Origin: Apostichopus japonicus
Taxonomy: Eukaryota > Echinodermata > Holothuroidea > Aspidochirotida > Stichopodidae
Length of the DNA: 64,000 bases
Direction: 5' to 3'
NCBI RefSeq assembly: GCF_037975245.1
Contig: NC_092568.1
Span: forward strand, 32,396,501 to 32,460,500
Shown: positions 1-28,951 of the stretch, one piece after another
Position numbering within the stretch: the stretch's first letter is position 1
How the letters are laid out: each line of letters begins with the position of its first letter
Position numbers and translations under genes: made by a program
The notes under the pieces: model-generated
Seen by the model: only the letters and a program-made list of their open reading frames with translations
What the model was told of the DNA's origin: nothing
The model's database searches: none

Positions 1-1737
1 ACAATTTACTGAATAAGTTCCTTGTATGTGGTATCGTGCTATAATTATAATCTGTGATATCATACTGATCGCTGAGACCGTACAAGGAACTTCTGGGTAT
101 AGTATTATTGATATGATGATGCAACCTTCGAAACAATGCTTTTGTTGTGACGGGGTGCTATTTATGTCGGTTAGGTATGATAAAGTCACTTCGCAAAGTT
201 TAAACAATGACTTCACCTGAGGAGGGTCGTGATATATTGCATCACTTGAACAACAAGGACAATTTGACGTGTTGTCCATGCATATGAATGACGTCGCAAA
301 ATATTTCACAATTTTTTTAACCAAATAGAATGAACAATGAAGTGAAATACATAAATGGTAGAAAGACCACTGATTCGTTTTCACTTGACTTGGTCTGTCT
401 TGTATCATTCTAAATGTTTGACACAAAAGTGTTATCTATCATAGTGGAGGAGGGCACTAAGATTTTGTTACGTTCGGGCCGGAGAGCCGAGTCTAAAATT
501 AAGGCCTTCTCTTTGAGAAGTTTTGGTGAAATGTGTTTAGATATTGGTGCTATATTTGGCGACTTTTGAAACAATGTTGAGGGTTTTTAAACTGTTGAGG
601 TTGCATACCGTTATATATACATTTTATGTATTAATGTACTGGACACTATTAGTTTTTGTACTGTTGTCTGTCAGTGGGGAAGGGGGGGGGTGATTTTATT
701 CTGAGAGCTAAATTAAGCCCTTAGTATAAAGTGTTTGCGCCCTTTTACCGAAGCACTGTATTCGGCGGCTGTGTATATCAGACCTACGTACGTTCCTCAA
801 AGCCTTTGACAAACATTTTACGGAACAGAGAGTTCCGCGGAATAGCAACTTCCTGCCTCTATGCAGTACGTGTCGTAAGGAGGTATAAAAAAGTGGGGTA
901 GGGGTAGGTCGGAAAATGTTGGCGTTGTCTATATCTCAAAATTTCGAAAATTCTTTCCAAATTTTCCCAAACGTTCGAAGTTTTATTCTGGAAGCTGTGT
1001 TGACTTTTATATCTAGAAAAGTATGACCTTTTAATATTGAAATTTCGAATGAGATCCAGTGAGCAGGGAGACAGATTTGGAGAACGCACAGCGACCTTTT
1101 TATGAAAACGCTTCCTTCCATCTTGCCATCAGCATTTCAAGGCGCACCCATGTGAGTAGCCTCACTATAGTGAGACATGACTCCAAGGGGTGAACTTCTG
1201 ACTGGACCTGGAAATCGAGGATCTCAAGCTCACGAAATTGATTTTGTTTTTAGTATTTGCCTGCAAGTTCTTATCGGCAGACGTTACTAAGAGTGCAAAA
1301 CTCGAACAGCGAGCACCTTACTTCGCAATTCCCTTTCCCGTTCCAGTTTGTGATTGCGAGCTATTGTATTTTCATCCAATGTTCAAGCGAATATGAAAAG
1401 TCGAGTCCCGGAGTGAATGTCCTGACATGTACATACGTTACATATCTTACTACTCTTGAAAAAGTTGTAGAAATTGTTTCTTCAAGTTGCTTACAGTACT
1501 TTTTTAAATTGCAAAATATTAATATTTGCTGCCCTCTATTACCGAAATTTGTGAGTCGTGTTTATCAGCTACTAAAAAAGGTTTTTCTTCAATGAAAACT
1601 AGTTCTCAAAGAAACAAACATAGTTTTGAAGATATTTGTAATAGTTGAGAAGTACAAATTTGGGGATGTGATTCACTGATTGAGAAACTTGATGTAGCCG
1701 TCATCATTTTAGTCAGCTGATTGCCACGTAGAATTCA
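1..1737. other. Upstream flank with no recognisable gene
   Basis: I see no supported coding region, RNA gene or bounded mobile element here. Reading frames reach at most 112 codons (1257-1595) with low-complexity, unrecognisable translations and no flanking splice logic. A G9 run lies at 682-690. The interval 915-1060 has several AAATTTCGAA-type words like those concentrated at 25.5-26.3 kb. It is probably intergenic sequence leading into the Rab1 promoter. Confidence 0.5.
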
Positions 1738-1757
1738 TTACGTCAGCTCCGGCCAAT
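1738..1757 (+). promoter_or_regulatory. Candidate Rab1 core promoter elements (CRE-like site and CCAAT box)
   Basis: A TTACGTCA word (1738-1745), one base from the canonical CRE, is followed 8 bases later by CCAAT (1753-1757). The pair lies about 165-185 bases upstream of the Rab1 start codon at 1923, a normal distance for a TATA-less housekeeping promoter. The motifs are seen directly; their function is inferred. Confidence 0.4.
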
Positions 1758-1922
1758 GGCAACACCCCCTCCAAGTTGTTCACCTTTGTATGTAACCACC
1801 ATATTGAAACTTCCTCGTCACAATAAGTAGTACGAACTCTATCTAGATTTGAACTATTTGCCGATTACTGAAGAAGAAGAAAACACATTTTACAAGCTTG
1901 GATAATCCTGCACATATCAATA

Positions 1923-19318
<17,396 letters not shown>

Positions 19319-22300
19319 TATATCAGAGTTAAAACAGAGAAAAAAGAAAAGATAGATTTTCCAATCTGGAACAAACACTAACTTTCCTGAGGGTTATCTC
19401 TAACAAAAAACCAAACAAAAAAAAGGTAAAAAAAGTTAATCAGAAAGAATTTTGTGATCAGTCCAAAATTTCTCATCATCGTTTACTACTCATGGAATTG
19501 CAGCTTTGATCATCACGTTAGGATCAAGTGATCCTCGACTGCCGATGAACTGCTCTCCATCTCTGTCTCTCTCTATCTCTCTCTTGATCTTTGCCTAGTC
19601 ATGGTTTTTGGTTTCACTGAAGATTGAATGTTTGGCATTTCCTGTATTCTTGCCTAAGCAAATTTTAAGCAACTGATCGTTGCCAAAAGCAAAAAGGAAA
19701 AGAGAATTTATTTTGGGCAGTCATTGAGGGATTGAGCTGAGCGTGAGTCCTTGGATTTGTTTCATTCGGAGCTCTGGAAATTTAAAACCGTGGATTTCAT
19801 TCGTAACAAATAAAAAAATGTGTAAGAAAAGTCAACAGTTGTAGATTTTAATACGTTGTTGCTGTAAATTTACCTACGTTCAAAATGGAAGAGTCCTAGT
19901 GTATTCTTGTTTTGAGATTTTAGTCTGTCAAACCAGTACCATTCCTTAGAAATAATGTGATAAAAATAGTTTAATGGCTTGTATCTATCTTGTACAGGTT
20001 TAAAGCTAAAACAAAATAAAAATAAGAAACAAATCAAATGAAGGCATTTTCGTCGAGGGAAGTTGCTTTTAGGAAGTTCCTCTGTTACGCCGATGGGTGT
20101 TCTAGGAGCTTGTTAGATTGTCCCTGGTGAGAATGCTTGAAAGGAACATCAAGACAGGAGCAATTACTATCACTGCTGCTGTCTTTTATCATCCATTGGT
20201 ACTGAACACAGACCATCTATGGTAGACAGAGAAATTCAAAGGATTGTGGCTTGAAGTGATTGGGCGCGCATAGTTTTGTTCCATTTTAGTTTTCTTTTTA
20301 GAGAGTTTAGTATCCATCGTCATCATCATCACCACCACCAAGGTGTTGAGCGCACTGTACCACAAATTGAATGTACATAATAATATACGTAGAACACGTT
20401 TTCCAATTTTTGTGTGTGGTTTGTGGTTAAAAAACAAAGATCGGATAGCACGTCTACTACTCCATATTAAGAAAACTTTGTTGCTTTGAGTGAAGTGGCA
20501 AGTGGTTGTTTATCCTGGTGATCTTTGGGGATTGTCTGGAGGGTGGAGTGGGTAATGGACGGAGAAGAGATGTGTGAATAAGGGGCAAGTCTCCCAGATT
20601 GTAACCCAGAGCAGTTATCACCCGTAAATCACATCAGCAGGTTTTAGAAAATTCCATTAATGTGACGTGACTAAACATTAATGTTCCATCAAAGACAGGT
20701 GCTGGTAATGCTTGGTGTTAGAGATTTTATGTTTTGTCTTCATCTTCCCCCCTCTCCCGGACCCCCTCCATGTTAATGCATTTTGGCTAAAATAAATGAT
20801 TGAATGGTACTGAATGTGGCCAGATTGGAGGTGCGCTACTCTTCTATTTCTAGCAAATTCCATCTTCATTAGCACCATCTTTAAGATCTTATCACATCTT
20901 GTACATTTGTGAGACAAAACATTTTTACAAAGAACTTCAATGTTGTAATTTATGAGCTAAAAATTGACAACTTTTTGGGATATTTTCAGTAGTTTGTTCC
21001 TTATATCTTTTTTCCTTCTTTTCCCTGTCTTGTTTGTGTTCTCCATTAGTTGGTAGAAATTGCTGCATGCATAATTGGAGGTATATATATTTCTGTAACA
21101 AGCTAGTAAATGTAACTATTTTGATTAACTAACACACACACTGACACACACACACACTCATGTGGAAATAAATCAAAATGACTAGGATAGTAATCGCCCT
21201 GGCACGACCCCTGCCGACTTTTTTGTTAAATATTTAAAAAGGGTAATTTTTACATTTTGGTCCGTTTGGTTTCTTTTCCCATTTTGTCAATATCATGTGA
21301 GGATATTGTAAATGGGATTTTTTCTTAAATGCTAATTTGGGTGGTTGTGCTGTGGGTGAGAAAATGTGTAAATGCTTGTAAACATGATCTAGTTAATGTC
21401 ACCACAACAAGGACCCTCATGTCTATTTTAAGAGGAAACTTAAATGTTTTTCGGAATTTCAAGGACAGAGGTAAATGACAATTGGTTTACTCTATGTGGT
21501 TCCCAATACAAGAAAAATGTTTGGAAGGATGGAAAATAATCAGCCATTTATAGGACATATAGATAGATATATATATAAACAATTATTTAAAGATAACATT
21601 TGTACTCTCTGTTCCCTTATCTATCTTTTTTTGTGAATTGTTAATACCAAGTGGATTGCTATTTTAAATAGATCTATTTGATTTTGCTAGATCTTTGTTC
21701 AGCTACTTTGAAGAGGCGGATTTGTATAAAACTCATGGTTTACTCAGTACTTTATGAATATCTGCCGTATCCCAAAGAGAATGAGGAAAATATAAGTCTC
21801 TCAGATTTAATTTGAATGTACACTGCATTGTTCTTCTCTCTGCTATTAAAATAATAATGTGTCACTTTCTCATAAAGGGAACATAAAAAAAAAACTGGGA
21901 TGATAGTCTTTTTTTATTAATCAGAATGTTCATCTTACTCTGTTAGACATATCATTCCAAATATATTGCACAGCTTTGAGAGATTAGAATTTCCTACACC
22001 TTAAGTGTTGATGATTGTAAATGTAAACCCCCTACCCCAACCCCACTTTCCCACACACCCCTGTGTGTCTCATAGTCTTTATCTGAACGTTATTGACCAT
22101 ACTCTCTTGTCATATTGTAAGATTAATATCCAAAATAATAAAGTTGGCCTCAGATCTTGTTTGCTCTTTTTGGAATATAGATCTAAAACGACATAGAATT
22201 CCATGCAGTTTCCATGTAGTAGCTTACCTTTGTGTTAGATTTTATTTCATCCTCATCTGGCTGTACACCTGGTTTCTACCATCACTGTGGCTATATTAAA

Positions 22301-22920
22301 ATTGATGCAAACCGATACTTCATAATTTGTCTTCCAAACTTGCCTCGTCGTCATCGTGTGAGAATAATAAGGAGTAAAAGATACTTGCAAAGCAGGCTTG
22401 GCTTCTTGAAAGCATTGTTTGTTAATGACGTTAAGAACATCATAGGTCTGTTTACCTGCCTGACTTGGCTAGTGTAGACTGTGTTAGTACCAACTTGTAT
22501 TCTCATGGTCAATTCTTAATAACCGTAACCGAATTACCGATTAAATTTAAAAAGTCTGGAAAAAGTAAAGATTCCAATGAAAATCTCCAATTAAAGGGGG
22601 GGGGGGGGCGTGATTAGTGATTATACATTTGAATAAATATAACAAAAGGGAGAAGAACAAAGATTTTGTCAGGACAATACAATGTCTGCATTGTGTTATA
22701 GGTTGATGATTTTGTTCTGTGATTGAGTATTGTTGCACCCATTCTTCCTGTTCTGTGGCAAGTGAACCTTTGAAAGTAATTATGGTAGTTTGGTTGCTAA
22801 TGGTGATGATTTTGTTAAGTATTATAACTGATACTTCAGAAGAAAGATGTACACAATTTCTGCCATTGAGTGTCCTCTAAGACATGTATCATTTATTTAA
22901 ATAAATTTCTCTACTGCTAT
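19319..22920 (+). other. Rab1 3' UTR and downstream flank
   Basis: This follows the Rab1 stop codon. AATAAA words at 20015-20020, about 21166 and about 22903 are candidate polyadenylation signals, so the transcript could carry a short or a several-kilobase 3' UTR. The interval contains a (CA)n-like run near 21133-21158 and a G12 run at 22597-22608. Reading frames are short and none is recognisable. Confidence 0.5.
20015..20020 (+). terminator. Candidate Rab1 polyadenylation signal AATAAA
   Basis: The first AATAAA downstream of the Rab1 stop, about 700 bases into the 3' UTR. Later AATAAA words exist, so the site actually used is uncertain. Confidence 0.35.
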
Positions 22921-24931
22921 GAGTTGGTTTAGCCGGCCTTGGAGCCACTGTCTGAGGTTCCCCGGCCCCGGTCGATCCTTCGATATCCTCCGAATGAGGT
23001 TATACATTTTGTTGTGTCATGTGATAAATGTGAAAGCAATATATGTATCACCAATTCAAGGTAAAATAATGATTAGCATTAACAAAATAGTATCCTAAAT
23101 TTCCTTATTCAGTCTATAGAAGTCATTCATGTTTCATGAGTGAGGTGTCAACATAAGCCAAGTGATATTTTTTTTTGGCTTTTACATGTCCTTTTTTAGT
23201 AATCATAGTGTTACTTTAGCGAGTTATTTTTCAAGACGGATGAAGATGAAAGAACAATGACATGAAATGGTCTCATTGTTGTAAACCCTATTGTTCTAAA
23301 GACAATTGTTGTTTTTACATTGTTCTCCAAACAATGAGTTGGTCCATTGGAGGTTCTACTATGTGAAATACAGTATAGGGGTATACATTGCAGATGTTGG
23401 TCCTACAGTTATGATGGTAAACTGCAAAAGATTTGGTGATCCAAGCACAAATTTAAAGCTTAAGAGGAAACAAATCATTGTAACATTTTTATGGTGTGTG
23501 AATTGTGTTAGATGAATTAGATGCACCACATAGATGAGTTTTTGTTGTTGCACTAAAGCATATCTGAGTGTAGGATGAATAGGATTGTCTTATTTGTGGG
23601 ACGACCTTTAGTGCCAGAGGTCACTTTTTTTTTCTATATGTATGATAAACTTGCACCAGTTGGGGAATGTTGTGTTTCAGTAAGTGGTTTCAATTTCTCT
23701 CATAGTGTTGACTATAAAGTTTATTCAATTTCTGAGACTAGCTATTTGACAGTACAGCTGAAAGTGTGCTGGAATCATACTTGTCTTTGAGACTTATTTA
23801 AATTAGTACAAAAATTAAAAACTTTAAATTGGGTGTTCTTATGAGAAAATTGCATGATTCTGTACAGTCTCTTGTGCATGATCTTCAATATAATTAACAT
23901 TTTTATTTTGCGCTGCACAGACGTAGTTTTGTTATAATATGGGGATTGAAGGGTATAGCAGCAATGCTAGATTAAATTGTTGTCTTTGGCAATCGGTAAT
24001 TGTATCACTGTATCATTATTATTATTATCGTTTTTTTTTTCTTTTTTGGTTCTTAATTATTTTTTTTTCATCTTCACTCTGCTATTATCCCAAAAAGTAA
24101 TAAAAAGATTACTGCTATTCCTATCTTTTTGATGACATGTTTGTTTTTGTAGTCTTATATTGCACACATTTTGTGATCCATAGTAAACATATTCCATATG
24201 GGTATGTTATAGATTATGATGATGTGGTGTTGCACCACCCCCCCCCCCTCCCAATCCTCCCTCCACCTCTTTCATTCCTCTACAAGTTTCATTCATTTCC
24301 AGAATCAAAACTTTATTAGGAAATAGGTCCCCCTTCGCCGAACTATCGCTACTCAATTGGGGAGTGTCCAGTTGCTTCATGCCTCTTTGTGTGGATTCAA
24401 CATGTCATTCTCTCAGCGAACAGTGTGTATTCCTTCTCTTGTTCAAGTATTTGATAAATGGTTTGAGCTGCCGGAAACGCTCTTGTCCGTCACATGAGGA
24501 AAACTAGGCTGCAGTCTCTGGAACCGGAAGGTGGGTACCTTCATCATTGCTGTATGCAATTATCAACAACTCTAGATATCATAGCACTGCATACACAATA
24601 GTATAAGGGGAAAAGGCCCGGGCGAGGTGGATGGGGAGGGGGGAAATAACCATACGTAAACAAATAAGCAAGTAGAGTAGAACACTAAATTGTTAGCAGT
24701 AGTGTGATCAGCTTGTGATTTTACGTTCATATCAAGATAATCTTAGTAAATCTCGCCATTATACAAGCTTTACAGTATGTCCACATTAACCACTAAACTA
24801 ACGAAATTTCCTTGTATATTTGAGACTTGCAACTTTTTCCAAGCCACAAAAAGCAAAGCATGTTCACTATACATGCTATTTTTTACCCCCAGCCCATTCC
24901 TTATTTAATATATTTTCATTAACCTAATTAT
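22921..24931. other. Intergenic sequence, no gene seen
   Basis: AT-rich with short chance frames only. A GC-rich island at 22932-22990 (GGCCTTGGAGCC, CCCCGGCCCCGG) stands out but matches nothing I recognise. A C11 run lies at 24238-24248. Confidence 0.5.
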
Positions 24932-25163
24932 CAGTGTTGTAGTCATGCAGTCATACTTTCATCCGAGTACTTGAGGTTCCGAGGACCAAAATAGCAGTGT
25001 CCGTATACAGCATTTTAGAAGCACAAGGTACTCGTAAAGTGCTCATCCTGAGCGAGTATCAAGGACTTTAAAGCGAATACAAATTATGAGTACTTTCCAC
25101 CGAGTTTGCAGTATACCGAGTATACTTGTGAAAGGTACTCGAGTTTTGAGTACTACAGCACTA
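24932..25163. mobile_element. Old MITE, probably hAT-like
   Basis: The left end reads CAGTGTTGTAGTCATGCAGTC and the right end reads GAGTACTACAGCACTA. Reversed, the right end is TAGTGCTGTAGTACTC, so the two termini share the form (C/T)AGTG(C/T)TGTAGT. CAGTGCTGTAGTAC-type ends occur in hAT MITEs. The interior repeats GAGTACT, GTACTCG and CGAGTA words on both strands. Flanking octamers match only partly, so a target duplication is unproven and the element would be old. Confidence 0.5.
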
Positions 25164-26303
25164 CCTATACTTGTTTAAAATAGGAGACCTCTGTCAAAAG
25201 CTGGATGACAGGACTGCATAATGCTAACGCTCTTGCACATCGAGTAATTTCAAAACCGATCATCGAATATTTAGATTAAAACAAAACTTTTCATCTGCAA
25301 ATTTTGTGTGGTGCCTTTCCCTCACATTCAATACTCGCGTTCTTTCTCAGCGGACCCACATGGCAGACAACGGTGTTTGGTTTATTGGTCCTATACCAGT
25401 GACGTAGGAAACTATCAAAACGTTAGATGGGTGGCGAGTATGGGAGGGGGTTCGGGGATGTTCCCATGGCGAATTTCAGTTTTAGGGCCTATACGCTGGC
25501 CCAGATCGCGAGGAAAGTAGTCGGAATTTCGAGATTTCATGCCATTTTTTTTTCTATACAAGATTTCGAAAGTTTATCTCAAGTTTCCGCTCTTGCGTTA
25601 GTTGGCAATATCCACTATTTCACCTCGATTTGATTATCTTCGGAAATGTTCTTGTCGGGAATGTACTTGTCTTTCTTCCATACAGAAGTCAAAATTTCGG
25701 GGAGCAAATCAAAGTTTCCGATTCTCGAATTTACGACATGCTATCTGCGACATTTTGGCTAAATTATGTAAAAGTTTGTCTCTAAATTTCGATTATTTTA
25801 CCACGAAATTTCGAGGGAAAGAAAATTATCTCAAAACGGTACGACTACATTCTCAAATTTAGGATCTTTTTATCGAAATTTCTGACTTTTATATTCAAAC
25901 TTTGATTGTGTGTATACATCTATACCCTATATAGGGGCGTCTTTCCAAGTATCCAATTATCGACTTGTGCCTTAAAACTTTCGATTGTTAAAGTCCACAT
26001 TCGAAGCTAAATACCGATATAAGGAAAATCTCCATATAAAGAATATATATTATATTGATGTCAAAATGTCGTTTTTCTTCTTCAAAATTTCGAAAAATTG
26101 TTATATCGTTACTTTGAAGTTTTTTTTTAAAGTCGTGGAATACATCACTTGTTAGGAAATTCGTGATAGGAAAATATTCCAGCCACCCCTCCCCTCCCCT
26201 TCCCTTCAAAAATCGAGGAGAAACTTAAAGTTTCCGTTCTTCGAAATTAAGACTTGTTATCTCGAAATTTCGGGGCAATTTACCTCGAAATTTAGACTAT
26301 TTT
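25164..26303. repeat. Field of recurrent AAATTTCGA words
   Basis: From about 25520 to 26290 the words AATTTCGA, TCGAAATTTC, CGAAAGTTT and AAATTTCGGGG recur every 20-60 bases on both strands, often preceded by TATCTC or TTACCTC. No fixed period is obvious. It may be a decayed satellite of short palindrome-centred units or a low-complexity field. There is no coding gene; reading frames of 60-86 codons here are artefacts of the repeat. Confidence 0.5.
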
Positions 26304-26379
26304 CAGGGGCGTATCCAGGATTTTCTAACCCGGGGGGCGCGAATTACTATCTAAGCGGAGCGCCACCATCTGTTGGCGC

Positions 26380-26841
26380 GCAGCGTACAAGAAATTTCGG
26401 GTTTTGATACCCCCAGATCACCGGAAATGGCACTTCTCGGGCTTGAAATGACCAACCCAAATGTACACTTTTGCCTAAGAACCAAGAATTTCCCAATAGT
26501 TTCTTTTTCATCCATAACCTTTTTGAAGATTGTCACCAGTCACACATCCTGTTCGACCTCTTTGCATCTCCTGTGGATCATTGCTTTTTGTATAGGTTAT
26601 TCTACGTCGCGCAGCGTAAAAGAAATTTCGGGTTTTGATACCCCCAAGATCACCGGAAATGGCACTTCTCGGGCTTGAAATGACCAACCCAAATGTACAC
26701 TTTTGCCTGAGAACCAAGAATTTCCCAATAGGTTTTTTTCATCCATAAACCTTTTTGAAGATTGTCACCAGTCACACATCCTGTTCGACCTCATTGCATC
26801 TCCTGTGGATCATTGCTTTTTGTAGGTGATTCTACGTCGCG
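26380..26841. repeat. Tandem duplication, two units of about 230 bp
   Basis: Copy 1 is about 26380-26609 and copy 2 about 26610-26841. Both begin GCGCAGCGTA, continue GAAATTTCGGGTTTTGATAC, and share CACTTCTCGGGCTTGAAATG, TTGCCT(A/G)AGAACC, CATCCTGTTCGACC and TTCTACGTCGC. Differences are few, including a small indel in the T-rich stretch, so the duplication is recent relative to the host element. Confidence 0.9.
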
Positions 26842-28275
26842 GCCCACAATACCCGTAAGCACCATTTTCAAGGTTTTAAGCCCACTATTTGTTCAGAATT
26901 TGAAAATTCACAATTCTCGTGAATAAATTCACTTCAAAATATACCCATATTGTTGCACAAAATTTCATCTATGGACACCAATATAGAAAAACCTCCTTCA
27001 ACCCCTAACAGACCGGTCAAAATTGCACGAGTAGAGGGAAGTATGATGAAGAATGGTGGTCAGGGAATTTTCGAAAATTCAGACACAGTTAATTTATTGG
27101 TGTACAAATATTAAACCTCTTATAACGGCTATTATAAAACTTCTTCGTTGCAGGAAATTAAAATATACCAGATATTTCCGGAACCGAACACTACGCACAT
27201 CTACTGTTTTGAGGCTGTTCATCCCGGAACGCCATTTTCATGCTCACTGATATGATGTGATATCTGCAGTTTGCTTTAAAAATTCGAATAATTGAAAATG
27301 AGACTGAAATAAATAACTATTATCTGTTTATTGTGCAATGCTCAACCAGGGGCCTCCTATCAGGAGGCCTAGCAAGGGCGTCCGCAGAAATGTAGTACAA
27401 GGGGGGTGGGCAGTAGATCATATAGGTGTTACACACTACTTGCTACTATCTAAGCGGAACGCCACCATCGGTTGGCGCGGAGCGTACAACGATTTTTTTG
27501 GCCAAAAAATACTCCTAGATCGTCGGAAAAGACACTTCCCGTTCAAGTTGCATTTACTCATCGGTTATTTTGAGATCTCATGTCTTAGGATTTTGACTTT
27601 CAATAATTTCAGTAATGCATTATGGGTCCGTATGCAATGAACATAACTAGAGAACTGTTGGATGGGGGAAATCATTGAAATGTCAAATGCTTAACTTTTT
27701 TTTAAATTTTCCAGGGGTGGGCAAGTGCCCCCCCCCCCCTACTGTATGGAGTATAATGGAGACTACTGTACAAATACAGTTATCAAACCTAAGCATAGGG
27801 CCCATAGGAGCCCATAGGAGTTGCGCCCCACATTCTTTTCATTTCGAAAGACGCACAGTTTCAAGTTCATTACACACTGAAGGCTTCGATTCTCTATCTG
27901 CCTTCAGTTTAGGGAAGATCTTGGGATTTTCATCCCTAGATATCGCTAGATATTGCTAGATGTCCATACAGTACAGTGCCCTTTGGATTTTTCGGGGCCT
28001 GATCTTGGGAAATTGCAAAGTCGGGAGTGGTCACACTCCATGTAGGTCAGTGCACGACCTCTAGACGTCACTAATACACAACCCAATCACTTGTTATCGA
28101 TGAAGTGGTGTGTTGCCGGATTTTTTCAATAGGTCTTGGTACTACGGGCGAAGGTCATTAGTTAAATTTAGTTAAAACTCATCGGTAAGCGATGAGAGGG
28201 GAGGGGTGGGCGTAGGGTTGTGGGCGCGCGTGTTCATGCAGATGGGAACAATCTCAAGAAGTGGTGGGTGCGTCC

Positions 28276-28379
28276 TTTTCTCCTTTTTTCTCTGTCTTCT
28301 TTTTCTTTTCCCTTCCTTCCTCTCCTTCCTCCTTTTTCCCCTCTTTTCTTCTCTTTTTCTTCCTCTCCTCTTTTTCTTA
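28276..28379 (+). repeat. Homopyrimidine (C/T) tract of about 100 bp
   Basis: Almost uninterrupted C and T on the + strand, built of CTTTT, CCTTCC and CCTCC words, inside the right part of the terminal-inverted-repeat element. Overlapping reading frames on both strands (Phe/Ser/Leu-rich or Arg/Glu/Lys-rich) are translations of this tract and not genes. Confidence 0.85.
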
Positions 28380-28425
28380 CCCGGGGGGCGCGCGCCCCCA
28401 ACGCCCCCCCCTGGATACGCGCCTG

Positions 28426-28951
28426 ATTTTGTCTCATAATCACAAATTGGTAGCTTTTCCCGCCCCTACCTCTGCCATTATACCTTTCATGTACGCCTGT
28501 GTCATAACTATTTTCGATGTAACCTATTGTCGTTTTATAATGACGTCTTGTGAATTTCATTGAAAGTTAAGCATCATCCACGGAGGGCCGTTTATTTTTT
28601 TCCCTATTGTATCTCTCACAAACTTAATCAGATTTTCGTATTCCAATAGTCAACCTACGTGGCTGATCAAGACATGATAAAACGTTTATCTTGTTTAGAA
28701 AGGAATCACAGCCGCTGTGGTATTCCTTTCTCATTGATATAATATTTGCATAACAATTGGATGTTGAATTCTTCTCTTCGGAATTTCTTTTTACGACAAA
28801 TTTGCTGTGAAGACATTGCGAGGTTCTAATATGGCGGTCGCTTCTTCGCCTTGCTTCGTCTAAGGTTTGTCTAAAAATCCTAAATGGATTCAGAATACAA
28901 GTTCATCTATTAAAATATCTGGCTTTGGATTGTGTACTACAATTCTTTAAA
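28426..28951. other. Upstream region of the CUB-domain gene
   Basis: Non-coding sequence between the transposon and the CUB gene start codon at 28952. I see no TATA box at a convincing distance. It presumably holds the promoter and 5' UTR of that gene. Confidence 0.4.

Larger units (their letters stand above)
26304..28425. mobile_element. Terminal-inverted-repeat element, about 2.1 kb, possibly composite
   Basis: The left end is CAGGGGCGTATCCAGG and the right end, reversed, is CAGGCGCGTATCCAGG, with one mismatch in 16. Both ends continue into GGGGGGCGCG-type sequence. The flanking 5 bases are ATTTT on both sides (26299-26303 and 28426-28430), a possible target duplication, though so AT-rich a match may be chance. 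Inside are a 230-bp tandem duplication, a third partial copy of the left subterminal sequence near 27445-27490 and a homopyrimidine tract. No transposase is visible. Nested insertions could explain its mosaic look. Confidence 0.55.

Noticed and set aside
25988-26717. Several frames of 60-101 codons on both strands
   Set aside because: They lie in the AAATTTCGA field and the 230-bp tandem duplication and repeat the same peptide, so they are repeat artefacts.
28206-28563. Overlapping frames on both strands, Phe/Ser/Leu-rich and Arg/Glu/Lys-rich
   Set aside because: They translate the homopyrimidine tract and the transposon end.
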